Shown here one piece after another: positions 1 through 7,779 of a stretch of DNA of 20,087 nt. How positions within the stretch are numbered: the first letter of the stretch is position 1; every line of letters starts with the position of its first letter. The stretch is from Pleomorphochaeta sp964545735 (GTDB taxonomy: Bacteria; Spirochaetota; Spirochaetia; Sphaerochaetales; Sphaerochaetaceae): NCBI GenBank assembly GCA_964545735.1, contig CAZJGS010000036.1, positions 1 to 20,087 of the forward strand, in the 5' to 3' direction. A model generated the notes under the pieces. That model was not told the DNA's origin. It saw only the letters and a list, made by a program, of their open reading frames with translations, and did not search any database. The position numbers and the translations under genes were made by a program.

Positions 1-1394
1 GCACGCAAAGAGCAAACTTCTCTGTAAGTTCTCTGATCTCCTTGAACACCAACACTCTTTACAGGTAATAAACAGGCAAGAGCTTGCCAAATTTCACCAT
101 ACAAACCAGCTTTAGTAATCTCTTCAATAAAGATAGCATCAACATCTCTAAGAGTATCTAATCTTTCTTTGGTAATTTCACCAACACATCTAACACCAAG
201 ACCCGGACCTGGAAATGGATGTCTGTTTACCATATTTTCAGGAAGACCTAATTCTCTACCCAATTCTCTAACTTCATCTTTAAACAAACTTCTAAGGGGT
301 TCTAATAAATCCCATTTCAAATCTTCTGGAAGTCCACCAACATTATGATGAGACTTTATAGTAGATGAGGGACCACCAAAGGCACTTTGAGATTCAACAA
401 CATCAGGATATAGAGTTCCTTGAGCTAAGAATGATATTTCTCCAGCTTTTCTTGCTTCTCCATAAAAAGTATCTATAAATAATTTGCCAATTATTTTTCT
501 TTTTGCTTCTGGTTCGCTAACACCTTGTAAGCCATCTAAAAATAAGTCTTCAGCATCAGCATATTGTAATCTTATAGAATAATTATCTCTGAAAATCTTT
601 TGAACATTTTCAGCTTCATCTTTTCTTAGTAAACCGTTATTTACAAATACACAAACTAATTGATCTCCAATAGCTTTATGAATTAATACTGCAGCAACAG
701 AGGAGTCTACTCCACCGGAAAGACCACAGAGAACTTGTTTGTCTCCAACTTTGTCTTTGATTTCTTTTATAGCTTGATCAACAAAAGATGTCATACTCCA
801 AGTTTTTTTACATTCACATACATTTATTACAAAATTTTCTAATAATTGAGTTCCTTCAACAGAGTGAACTACTTCTGGATGGAATTGTACTCCATAAAAC
901 TTCTTTTGAAGATTTTCAACAGCAGTAACTGAGCAATTTTCAGTTGTAGCAATTATTTCAAAGCCACTAGCCAGTTTTGATACAGAATCTCCGTGACTCA
1001 TCCAAACTTGGGATTTGTTTGAAATAGATTCAAATAATAGAGATTTCTTTGTAATATCGATATTTGCAATACCATATTCTTTTTTTATTGGACAAACAAC
1101 ATCCCCACCATTTTGCTTCATCATTATTTGCAGGCCATAGCAAATACCTAAAATAGGGAGACCTAAGTCAAATATCTTACTATCTACTCTAGGAGAGTCT
1201 TCTTTGGAAACAGAAGCTGGACCACCTGAGAATATAATTCCTTTGGGATTTAAATCTGTAATTTCTTTTACACTACAATTGAAGGGTAATATTTGGGAAT
1301 AAACTTCAACTTCTCTTACTCTTCTTGCAATTAATTGACTGTACTGTGCACCAAAATCTAATACAACTATCAAATCTGATTGTTCCATCTGCAT
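1..1394 (-). CDS. guaA: GMP synthase (glutamine-hydrolysing), 3' end cut off by the window edge
   Basis: This enzyme converts XMP to GMP using ATP and glutamine, the last step of guanine nucleotide synthesis in the cytoplasm. I translated it by hand from the minus strand; about 464 codons are present. The N-terminal class I glutaminase domain shows IIFSGGPASV, the nucleophile motif GICYGLQ, and VQFHPEV with the catalytic His and Glu following. The ATP-pyrophosphatase domain has the P-loop LSGGVDSSVAA. The C-terminal XMP-binding region shows HHNVGGLPE and RHPFPGPGLGVR. The family is usually 510-525 residues, so about 50 C-terminal residues lie outside; the last readable residues are TYREVCSLR. 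The start is the ATG at 1394, with GGGAG five bases upstream; a second in-frame ATG at 1388 is less well placed. It follows a terminator, so it is probably its own transcription unit. The identification is very secure. Confidence 0.97.
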   Translation of the reverse strand, partial: MQMEQSDLIVVLDFGAQYSQLIARRVREVEVYSQILPFNCSVKEITDLNPKGIIFSGGPASVSKEDSPRVDSKIFDLGLPILGICYGLQIMMKQNGGDVVCPIKKEYGIANIDITKKSLLFESISNKSQVWMSHGDSVSKLASGFEIIATTENCSVTAVENLQKKFYGVQFHPEVVHSVEGTQLLENFVINVCECKKTWSMTSFVDQAIKEIKDKVGDKQVLCGLSGGVDSSVAAVLIHKAIGDQLVCVFVNNGLLRKDEAENVQKIFRDNYSIRLQYADAEDLFLDGLQGVSEPEAKRKIIGKLFIDTFYGEARKAGEISFLAQGTLYPDVVESQSAFGGPSSTIKSHHNVGGLPEDLKWDLLEPLRSLFKDEVRELGRELGLPENMVNRHPFPGPGLGVRCVGEITKERLDTLRDVDAIFIEEITKAGLYGEIWQALACLLPVKSVGVQGDQRTYREVCSLR

Positions 1395-1416
1395 CTAAAC
1401 TCCCTATTGGATTTAA

Positions 1417-1445
1417 TTTAAAGTCATTGTTGTATTTTTTAACAA
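1417..1445 (-). promoter_or_regulatory. Weak candidate promoter for guaA
   Basis: On the minus strand, TTGTTA and TTTAAA stand 17 bases apart, each matching 4 of 6 consensus positions. They lie between the upstream terminator and the guaA start, where a promoter is expected. The region is very AT-rich, so chance matches are likely. I see no purine-riboswitch core in this gap. Confidence 0.3.
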
Positions 1446-1486
1446 ATTTTGCAATAAACAATAACTAACATTCTTGTTAATAATTC

Positions 1487-1513
1487 AAAAAAATACGTTA
1501 GATTTCTCTAACG
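1487..1513 (-). terminator. Rho-independent terminator after the ECF transporter operon
   Basis: Read on the minus strand, a perfect 7-base stem CGTTAGA/TCTAACG closes a GAAA tetraloop and is followed by TATTTTTTT. This is the textbook intrinsic terminator layout. It begins 15 bases after the S-component stop codon and separates that operon from guaA. Confidence 0.88.
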
Positions 1514-1527
1514 CATATTATTTAAGT

Positions 1528-2079
1528 TTAATAATCCAGTAACCCTTGCACAGGCGGATAAGCTTTGACTACCGCTCTAGACAATGCGTAACCAGCTACG
1601 ACTCCCACACCTGCTTGTACTATGTTTCCTGGGATTCCTGCCGCTGCTGCTGCAAAACCAATACCCATAAATATTGCAGTTAATACAAAATAACCACCAG
1701 CTACAACAATAACACAAAGTATCATTGCAAGCATTACTTTAAGAGGAGCAACTTTGATTCCTTCACTTATTTCTTTTGCACTTCTCTTAACAATTATGGC
1801 TACAACTAAGCCCTCGATTCCATGTACAACAAATGAAATTGGTGCCCATTGAGGGTAACCTGAAATTATATCAGCAATCGCTGTTCCAAGTCCTCCTGCT
1901 ATAAAAGCAGTTAAGGGGCTAAAGGTAAAAGCAATAAAGCAAATAGCCAAATCACAAAGATTAAGATAGCCCTTTGTTGGTGTTGGAATTTTTACAATAA
2001 TAGTAAATACAACTACTACAGCAGTAAGAACAGCAATTAATGATGTCCTAAGTGCAGAATTAGATTTTTTTGTCTCCAT
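1528..2079 (-). CDS. ECF transporter substrate-binding (S) membrane component, substrate unknown
   Basis: This is the membrane protein that captures the substrate for an energy-coupling-factor vitamin or precursor importer. It has 183 residues and about five or six hydrophobic segments (roughly 12-30, 42-65, 80-97, 113-137, 150-170), the usual size of S components. The stretch GYLNLCD at about 37, AGGLGTAIADIISGYPQWAP at 61-80 and a following HGIEG resemble the broad riboflavin-transporter-like S family (Pfam PF07155). That family covers several substrates, so none is assigned. I start at the ATG at 2079 (METKKSN), preceded by GAGG nine bases upstream, rather than at a TTG at 2094 that would overlap the ecfT stop. 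It is the last gene of an operon with ecfT and the double ATPase and is followed by a terminator. No riboswitch hints at the ligand. Confidence 0.85.
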   Translation of the reverse strand: METKKSNSALRTSLIAVLTAVVVVFTIIVKIPTPTKGYLNLCDLAICFIAFTFSPLTAFIAGGLGTAIADIISGYPQWAPISFVVHGIEGLVVAIIVKRSAKEISEGIKVAPLKVMLAMILCVIVVAGGYFVLTAIFMGIGFAAAAAGIPGNIVQAGVGVVAGYALSRAVVKAYPPVQGLLDY

Positions 2080-2090
2080 AATAAACAACC

Positions 2091-2852
2091 TCAAATTTTA
2101 ATAAATATGAGTAACATTATCACAAAAGGAAAGATTATAACAATGGTTTGAAAAATAAACTTCCTAAAGTTTGATAGCACATGATAATTACTTCTCTTAA
2201 CTTTTAATCCATATCCTCTGGATTCTAAGGCCATTGCTAAGGAAGGGATAGTTTTTATTGAAACAACTAATGCGCTTGTTAAAGTAGGGAATAAATTTTT
2301 TAATTTTTTTGTTTTTGTTTGCTGAGATCTTCTTAAGCTGTGAGAATCAGATATCTGATTAAAGGCATCAAATATTGTAGGAATTGTTCTAAATACCAAA
2401 GAAATTGTTAAGCAAGTTTTATATGGAATAAAAAAAGCTTGTAAAGCTAGGATAAAGTCATTCATTTTTGTACTTAAGAACAAAAGAGAACAAGCAAAGG
2501 TTATAGAAAAAAACCTTAAAGCAAGAGAGAAACTATGAAGAAGCCCCTCGTAGGTTAAAATAACAGTATTATTATATTTTAGAAGTTCTCTACCTTCTCT
2601 CTCATACAAGGGTGAGAAAATAACAACTAAAATTAGCATTGGTAAAATTGCTTTAAAAATATTATTTGTATTTTTTCTTCCAACAGAATAGAAAGAGACA
2701 ACAATTAATAAAGAAGCAAAAACAACAAGAGCTGAAAAATAGAGAGGTAAAAATACGAAAACACAGGAGACTAAAGTAGCAATTACTTTAGCTCTTGGAT
2801 CACATTTGTATAAAAAGCCTCTTCCTTCACTATAAATGGTTGCACTGCTCAT
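2091..2852 (-). CDS. ecfT: ECF transporter transmembrane coupling protein (T component)
   Basis: EcfT is the integral membrane scaffold (CbiQ family) that couples the ATPases to the S component. The protein has 253 residues. Near the N-terminus is DPRAKV (residues 18-23), the family's usual opening motif. Hydrophobic segments follow at about 25-56, 66-82, 104-126 and 232-252. The cytoplasmic coupling helices normally carry two Ala-Arg-Gly-like motifs that dock on the ATPases. The second is clear as ESRGYG near residue 212; the first is probably the HSLRRS segment near 174, which departs from the consensus. Its ATG overlaps the ATPase stop as ATGA, with AGGAAG upstream, so translation is probably coupled. 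The S-component ATG lies 11 bases after this stop. The family assignment is firm; the transported substrate is not known. Confidence 0.9.
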   Translation of the reverse strand: MSSATIYSEGRGFLYKCDPRAKVIATLVSCVFVFLPLYFSALVVFASLLIVVSFYSVGRKNTNNIFKAILPMLILVVIFSPLYEREGRELLKYNNTVILTYEGLLHSFSLALRFFSITFACSLLFLSTKMNDFILALQAFFIPYKTCLTISLVFRTIPTIFDAFNQISDSHSLRRSQQTKTKKLKNLFPTLTSALVVSIKTIPSLAMALESRGYGLKVKRSNYHVLSNFRKFIFQTIVIIFPFVIMLLIFIKI

Positions 2853-4288
2853 AATACTTCCTTTACAAATCCATCTTTTACTCTGTAGGTTTTATCACTT
2901 ATACTTTTAGCAAAATCATCATCATGAGTAATAATAATTAAAGCGGCCCCATTTTCACTCAATTTATCTATTATGTAGTAAGCAGCTTCATAGCTCATAG
3001 CACCATCGATTTCATCCAATATAATGAAATGTCTATCAAGTAAATAATAAACAGCTGCTTGTAAATATTTTCTTAGAGCAAAACTCATAGTAGAAGGCGT
3101 TTCATCTAAATCCAATTTAAATAATTTTGCACAGCTTTGTACTTTCTTTTTTATTTCACTATTTTTAAGATTTCCACAATTTTCTAAGCCATAAGCTAAT
3201 TCACCATAAACAGTTGGTAAAAAAATCTGTAAATCAGGATTTTGAAACAAGTATGCTACTTTTGTTTGTAAAATATTTTTCTCGATTGTTTGTCCATTTA
3301 ATAACACGTTACCTTTAACTGGCTGATCTAAACCACAAATGACTCTGCTAAGTGTTGATTTACCACTACCGTTATTACCAATTAAGCGAACAATTTCTCC
3401 GGTATTAATTGAAAAATTATTACAAGACAAATTAAATTTAATATTTTTAGAACTTTCTCTAACTCTTTCAATTTCAAGGTTTTCGATAAGCAATTGATGT
3501 TTTTTTATTTGAGTATTTGTTTCTCTATAATCTTTACTCTCTAAAAGTCTTGAATTATGTAAATAGGTGTCTATGTTTTGATGGGTGTATTTTTTCTTAA
3601 AATCATTATCACTTTTTATTGAGCCATCATTTAAAACCAAAATACAATCAAAGGTATTTTCAAATTGATGTAAATATCTAGCACTAAAGACGATGAAAGT
3701 ATTATCACTTGCTCTAATTTTTTGTGATAAAAGATTTCGATACTCTGTATCCAAATCATCAAAAGCTTCATCAAGAATAATTATTTTAGCATCGATTGCA
3801 AAAGTTATAGCTAGTAAGAGTCTTTTTCTCTCTCCCCCAGATAACTCAGTTGGAGGTACTTGTCTATATTTCTCTAATCCCCAAGTTTTAAGAGTATTAT
3901 CTACTATGGAAATAATTTTTTCTCTATCCACACCCATTGTTTCAAAGGGAAATGCAATTTCATTTTCAACTGTTGTTGTTATAAACATTTCCATAGGATT
4001 TTGAGAAACATAACAAACCTTTTCAACCAAATCATAGGGTTCAAATTGATTTATATCAACACCAAACAATTTGATATTGCCATCACACTCGCTGGGAATA
4101 AATTTTGTTAATAAATTTGCAATTAATCTTGATAGAGTTGTTTTACCTTCATCACTGCTTGCTAAAATTAACACTTTTTCTTTTTCACCAACTTTTAAAT
4201 TAAGATTGGTGAAAGTATTTTCTAATCTTTTTTCAGTCCAACTTTTGTATTTGAAATTTAAAGCTTCAATATCTAATGCTAGCATCAT
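2849..4288 (-). CDS. ECF transporter ATPase: two fused ABC domains (EcfA-EcfA')
   Basis: This 479-residue protein supplies both nucleotide-binding domains of the ECF importer on one chain, as in YkoD-type proteins. Domain 1 (about 5-230) has a degenerate Walker A (ASSDEGKTT, 43-51), Q96, an intact signature LSGGERKR (149-156) and Walker B ILDE (E174). Where the switch histidine is expected it reads FSARY (201-205). Domain 2 (about 268-479) has a canonical Walker A GNNGSGKST (304-312), Q349, Walker B ILDE (E426) and switch H455 in ITHDDD. Its signature is replaced by MSFALRKYLQ (401-410). In a head-to-tail pair, the domain-2 Walker A faces the intact signature, while both defective elements form the other site. 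This predicts one catalytic and one degenerate site. The start overlaps the plsC stop as TAATG, so the two are probably translationally coupled. A second ATG lies directly after the first. Confidence 0.92.
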   Translation of the reverse strand: MMLALDIEALNFKYKSWTEKRLENTFTNLNLKVGEKEKVLILASSDEGKTTLSRLIANLLTKFIPSECDGNIKLFGVDINQFEPYDLVEKVCYVSQNPMEMFITTTVENEIAFPFETMGVDREKIISIVDNTLKTWGLEKYRQVPPTELSGGERKRLLLAITFAIDAKIIILDEAFDDLDTEYRNLLSQKIRASDNTFIVFSARYLHQFENTFDCILVLNDGSIKSDNDFKKKYTHQNIDTYLHNSRLLESKDYRETNTQIKKHQLLIENLEIERVRESSKNIKFNLSCNNFSINTGEIVRLIGNNGSGKSTLSRVICGLDQPVKGNVLLNGQTIEKNILQTKVAYLFQNPDLQIFLPTVYGELAYGLENCGNLKNSEIKKKVQSCAKLFKLDLDETPSTMSFALRKYLQAAVYYLLDRHFIILDEIDGAMSYEAAYYIIDKLSENGAALIIITHDDDFAKSISDKTYRVKDGFVKEVL

Positions 4289-5034
4289 TAAAGTTTTGGA
4301 ACCGGAAGGTTCTCATAGGCCTCTTTTATCTGTTGAGCTATTTTACCTGGTAGCACTTTCTGCTCTTCTTTTGATAAGTTTTTAGCACTTGTTGGAGGTA
4401 AGACATTTATATAAACATGATATTTATGTAAGCCCTTTTTAGTTTCTAAACCATTTCTAGTACCTTGAATTACTAAAGGAACAATAGTACTTTCAGCTCT
4501 AATAGCCATTTTAAAACTACCAGCTTTCATTTCTCCCAACTTTCCATTTTTGCTTCTAGTTCCTTCTGGGAAAATAATAACAGATTTACCTTGTTTTAAT
4601 TCTTCTGTTCCATTTAAAATAGCATTAATAGAAGATCTAGGACTTTTCCTATCGAGTAATATTGCTCCAACACCCTTTGCATAAGAACTAACATAAGGAG
4701 CTTTAAGTACTTCAATCTTTGCAACAGGAGAAGCGTGTAACTTTAATTTACTAGAATATGCACATACATCAAGTATACTTTGATGATTTGAAATATAACA
4801 AATATTTGAATTTACTTTAGGTAAATTTTCTTTTCCACTAACATGAACTCTATAATTCAATAACCATAGAGCATAACTTGTTAAAGGAGATGCCCAAGCC
4901 CAATATATTTTATGATAAGTTTTTTTGAAACCTAATAATCCCATAATATTAGCAGGGATAAGACAAAAAATAGTTGAAAAAATAACTCCAACTGCGAAAA
5001 AAATTGTTGCAAAAAAATAATGTACATATTTCAT
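4288..5034 (-). CDS. plsC: 1-acyl-sn-glycerol-3-phosphate acyltransferase (PlsC family)
   Basis: This membrane-bound enzyme is predicted to add the second acyl chain to lysophosphatidic acid, giving phosphatidic acid for phospholipid synthesis. The 248-residue protein begins with hydrophobic segments at about 7-35 and 43-60. The catalytic HX4D motif is NHQSILD (H84, D89), the substrate-binding motif is FPEGTRSKNGKLG (155-167), and VPLVIQGTRN (185-194) matches the later conserved block. The length is normal for the family. The start at 5034 is the only sensible ATG, though its Shine-Dalgarno site is weak. It is the first gene of the unit plsC-ATPase-ecfT-S component: its TAA overlaps the ATPase ATG. 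That link with a vitamin-type transporter is unusual and unexplained. Related acyltransferases can use other acceptors, so the exact substrate is inferred from the family. Confidence 0.9.
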   Translation of the reverse strand: MKYVHYFFATIFFAVGVIFSTIFCLIPANIMGLLGFKKTYHKIYWAWASPLTSYALWLLNYRVHVSGKENLPKVNSNICYISNHQSILDVCAYSSKLKLHASPVAKIEVLKAPYVSSYAKGVGAILLDRKSPRSSINAILNGTEELKQGKSVIIFPEGTRSKNGKLGEMKAGSFKMAIRAESTIVPLVIQGTRNGLETKKGLHKYHVYINVLPPTSAKNLSKEEQKVLPGKIAQQIKEAYENLPVPKL

Positions 5035-5068
5035 AATTCATACCATTCTTTATTTATTAATATATTAA

Positions 5069-5097
5069 AAAATAATCTATCTACCTAAGTATAACAA
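5069..5097 (-). promoter_or_regulatory. Weak candidate promoter for the plsC-ECF operon
   Basis: TTGTTA and TATTTT stand 17 bases apart on the minus strand, in the 65-base gap between the helicase stop and the plsC start. The AT-richness makes chance likely. No terminator hairpin is visible in the gap, so read-through from the helicase gene is also possible. Confidence 0.3.
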
Positions 5098-5099
5098 GC

Positions 5100-6848
5100 C
5101 TATTTTTTAGTAATTTTAGTAAAAATCTTTTTAAACAGTCCCATTTTATTTATTTTATTATCAACTTTAGCTTTATTTGGGTGTTTAGACACATGTGTAT
5201 CTTTCATAGAAACCTCAAGTTTTGCAGGACGTTGGCCTCTTTCTAATGGAGCATTAGGAGTTTTAGGTTTAATAGTTTTACCCTTCATTTGGGTCCCCCC
5301 ATACTGTTCTTTGTAATAATTTAGTCTTTCTTCTAAACTCAAACGTTGAATATCGTTGTAAGACTTTTTTGGTTTGCTAAAATTTGGTTTTTGAGAATTG
5401 TTAACTCTGTTTTGTGTAGGGTTCTCAGTAGAATTATTTTTAGCAGCTCTAGCTTTATCAAACTTTTTGATTTTTTCTAAACCTTTAGCTTTGTCAATAT
5501 CGTTATTCTTATCAACCTTCTTATTTTTATCAAAATTATTGGGTTTGTCAAAACTTTTGGGTTTATCATAATTCTTGTTTTTATCAAAGCTTTTATTTTT
5601 AGAATTTCTACTATTTGAGTTTTTGAAATTTGGATTATTATTTCTCTTGGAAGCATATTCTTTTTCACTTACCAAATCTCTAAATCTTAAATTTTTACTC
5701 TTATCTTCAATTCCAATAAACAGTTCTTCATCTACCCATTTTACTGGAATTTTCATTTCAATATATTTTTCAATAGGTTCTAAGCCGTAAATAAATTCTT
5801 CACAAGCTAAAGTAATCGATTTACCAGTTTTTCCAGCTCTAGCTGTTCGACCTATTCTATGTACATAATTTTCAAAATCTTCTGGAATATCGTAATTTAT
5901 TACTAATTCAAGATCATCAATTTGAATACCTCTAGCAGCTACATCAGTTGCAACTAAAAATTTTATTTGACCTTCTTTCATTCTATTTATTGTACTTAAT
6001 CTTTTAGATTGACTCATATCGCCCATCAAGTATTTGGTACTAAAATTGTTTAATGAAAGTCTTTTTGATAATTCAACAGCTTTAGCTTTTGTGTTGGTAA
6101 AGATAAGAGCATTAGTAGCTTTTTCTTTATTCATTAGATATAAAAAAAGTTGAAACTTTTCATCCTTTGCAACGTGATATAATTCTTGATCAATTTTATC
6201 AACACAAATTTCTTCAGGTTCAACTTCAATTTCAACCGGTTCAGTCATATAAGACCAAGCAAGGTTTCTAACTCTTACACTTAGGGTAGCTGAAAAGAGC
6301 ATTGTTTGAATTTGATCTTTATTTTTCAATAAAGAAAACATTTTTTGTACATCAGGGAAAAATCCCATATCAAACATTCTATCAGCTTCATCTAATACAA
6401 ATATATCAAATTGTTTAAAATCAATTTTCCTTGATTTTTGGTAATCTAATAATCTACCTGGTGTTCCAACAAAAATATCACAATTTTTTAAAGCTTTATC
6501 TTGTTTTTCATAACCGACCCCGCCATAAAAAACTCCAACATGAACCTTTAAATTGGAACTTAATAGTTTTGCATCTTGTTTTATTTGTACAGCTAGTTCT
6601 CTAGTTGGAGCTACGATTAAAGCTTTTGGTAAAGCTTCATTATTATCAATGGCAATTGCTATTTTTTGCAATATAGTTAGTAGATAAACAGCTGTTTTAC
6701 CAGAACCTGTTTTTGATTGGACCATTAAATCTCTGTTTTTTAAACTGATTGGCAGTACTTTTTCTTGGACTTTCGTACATTCACTAAATCCTGCTGCCTC
6801 GATACCTTTTACTACATTTTCATGAAAAGGTAATTGTGTAAATTTCAT
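5100..6848 (-). CDS. DEAD-box ATP-dependent RNA helicase with a repetitive basic tail
   Basis: This is a cytoplasmic RNA helicase, likely acting in ribosome assembly or mRNA remodelling, though the particular role cannot be read from sequence. Of 582 residues, the first ~370 form the helicase core: GFSECTKVQ (Q motif), SKTGSGKT (motif I, 45-52), PTRELA (81-86), TPGRLLD (129-135), DEAD (153-156), SAT (186-188), IFTNT (249-253), ATDVAARGIQ (300-309) and HRIGRTAR (330-337). All are intact. The remaining ~200 residues are low-complexity, rich in Lys, Asn and Asp, and contain eight tandem hexapeptides (420-467). Basic disordered tails of this kind commonly bind RNA nonspecifically, as in CshA/RhlE-type proteins. 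The start at 6848 has AAGGTG eight bases upstream. The 96-base gap to the aminotransferase gene shows no terminator. Subfamily (RhlE, CshA or DeaD) is left open. Confidence 0.95.
   Translation of the reverse strand: MKFTQLPFHENVVKGIEAAGFSECTKVQEKVLPISLKNRDLMVQSKTGSGKTAVYLLTILQKIAIAIDNNEALPKALIVAPTRELAVQIKQDAKLLSSNLKVHVGVFYGGVGYEKQDKALKNCDIFVGTPGRLLDYQKSRKIDFKQFDIFVLDEADRMFDMGFFPDVQKMFSLLKNKDQIQTMLFSATLSVRVRNLAWSYMTEPVEIEVEPEEICVDKIDQELYHVAKDEKFQLFLYLMNKEKATNALIFTNTKAKAVELSKRLSLNNFSTKYLMGDMSQSKRLSTINRMKEGQIKFLVATDVAARGIQIDDLELVINYDIPEDFENYVHRIGRTARAGKTGKSITLACEEFIYGLEPIEKYIEMKIPVKWVDEELFIGIEDKSKNLRFRDLVSEKEYASKRNNNPNFKNSNSRNSKNKSFDKNKNYDKPKSFDKPNNFDKNKKVDKNNDIDKAKGLEKIKKFDKARAAKNNSTENPTQNRVNNSQKPNFSKPKKSYNDIQRLSLEERLNYYKEQYGGTQMKGKTIKPKTPNAPLERGQRPAKLEVSMKDTHVSKHPNKAKVDNKINKMGLFKKIFTKITKK
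5448..5591 (-). repeat. Eight tandem hexapeptide codon repeats (xxDKxx) in the helicase tail
   Basis: Within the helicase gene, 144 bases encode eight consecutive six-residue units: SFDKNK, NYDKPK, SFDKPN, NFDKNK, KVDKNN, DIDKAK, GLEKIK and KFDKAR (residues 420-467). Seven of eight keep Asp-Lys at positions 3-4 and the other has Glu-Lys. Position 2 is usually Phe, Tyr or another hydrophobic. The period is exactly 18 bases. The first four units are most alike, suggesting fairly recent duplication. Confidence 0.85.
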
Positions 6849-6944
6849 CTATATTTCACCTTAATTAGGAATTATTTCTTCAAACTATTAAAAGGATAGT
6901 ACAAATGGAGCAAGATTACAAGAATGCTTCAATATCTGTTTATA

Positions 6945-7760
6945 TTATCTGTCAAAGCTTTCTTTTTCTCTAATAATTTTCATTAAGGATATAGTTCTAG
7001 AAAAATCGCCATATAACTCGGTATCATCTAGTCTGTTTATTGGCATTGCTGCCATTGAAGTGGAAGAAATAAATATTTCATCGAACTTTCCTTGTCTAAT
7101 TTCCTTTAACATAGGAGCTCTCATAATCACTTCAATATTTAAGTCTTTGCAGGCTTCTAAAATTCTAGTTCGAGTAATTCCTTCAAGAGCCTCTTCATTA
7201 TTTGCTGTAAATAATTTATTATTTTGAAAACCATAGAAGTTAGTTCTTGTACCCTCTAATAAAAATCCATCACCATTTAATAATATAGATTCAAAGGCTC
7301 CCTTACTTTTAGCATCTTCTAGTGCAATATAGCTTAATAGTAAATTACTGGTTTTATATTTAGGAAAAAGTCTCTCCCCTTCATATGTTGTAGCAAAAAC
7401 ACCCTCTGTATAATAGCTATTTGGATAAGTTAACTTATCTGTATAGGTTATAAAGAGTTTTGAACTTTCACCACCAATAATTAAAATTCTCATTGTTGCA
7501 CTTTCTATTTCATCAACATTAATCAAGTCAATTATACTTTTCTTTATTTCACTTCTTCTAAAGGGATGCCTAAGTCTTATACCAACACACGAGTTAAACA
7601 ATCTAGTAATATGATCTTCTAAAAATATAGCTCTTCCCTTTACAATGGAAATTGATTCATATACTGAAAAACTAAACTGAACTTCTCTGTAAGTTACATT
7701 TACAACTGCATCCGCAACTTTTACAATTTCACCATTCATTATTGCATGTTCTTTGAACAT
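6945..7760 (-). CDS. PLP-dependent class IV aminotransferase or lyase (BCAT / D-amino-acid transaminase / PabC group)
   Basis: This is a pyridoxal-phosphate enzyme of fold type IV, 271 residues, the usual size of the PabC, D-amino-acid transaminase and short BCAT subgroups. The N-terminal domain has LEDHITRL (47-54), the conserved HxxRL element. The likely Schiff-base lysine is K136 in FPKYKTSNLL. The conserved glutamate that contacts the cofactor ring nitrogen is E169 in LLEGTRTN. ISSTSMAAMPINRL (231-244) matches the loop that binds the cofactor phosphate. These features fix the fold and cofactor but not the substrate. Branched-chain amino acids, D-amino acids or aminodeoxychorismate all remain possible. 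The start at 7760 has AAGAAGG seven bases upstream. It lies 19 bases after the ftsK stop on the same strand, so the two are probably cotranscribed. No neighbour belongs to an amino-acid or folate pathway. Confidence 0.85.
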   Translation of the reverse strand: MFKEHAIMNGEIVKVADAVVNVTYREVQFSFSVYESISIVKGRAIFLEDHITRLFNSCVGIRLRHPFRRSEIKKSIIDLINVDEIESATMRILIIGGESSKLFITYTDKLTYPNSYYTEGVFATTYEGERLFPKYKTSNLLLSYIALEDAKSKGAFESILLNGDGFLLEGTRTNFYGFQNNKLFTANNEEALEGITRTRILEACKDLNIEVIMRAPMLKEIRQGKFDEIFISSTSMAAMPINRLDDTELYGDFSRTISLMKIIREKESFDR

Positions 7761-7779
7761 CGTTATACCTTCTTTAATC

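Noticed and set aside
1395..1527. Possible purine riboswitch ahead of guaA
   Set aside because: I see no conserved junction motifs or three-helix layout. The only clear structure is the short GAAA-loop terminator that belongs to the upstream operon.
2080..2094. TTG at 2094 as the start of the S component
   Set aside because: It would add MRLFI and sit on top of the ecfT stop. The ATG at 2079 has GAGG nine bases upstream and gives a normal N-terminus.
3693..4385. Open frames on the plus strand opposite the ECF ATPase and plsC
   Set aside because: They lie antisense to strongly conserved genes, resemble no known protein and reflect the base composition of the real coding strand. The same holds for open frames opposite ftsK, mnmE, the helicase and uxaB.
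5057..5068. Perfect palindrome TTAATATATTAA upstream of plsC
   Set aside because: It is made only of A and T in a very AT-rich gap and has no second copy nearby that I noticed, so it is weak evidence for an operator.
5477..5668. Extra minus-strand frame inside the helicase tail
   Set aside because: It is an alternate-frame reading of the repeat region, rich in Ile and Lys because of the repeat, with no sign of its own ribosome site or homology.
6849..6944. Gap between the aminotransferase and helicase genes as a promoter or terminator region
   Set aside because: Only poor -35/-10 matches and no hairpin with a T run were found, so no site was called.
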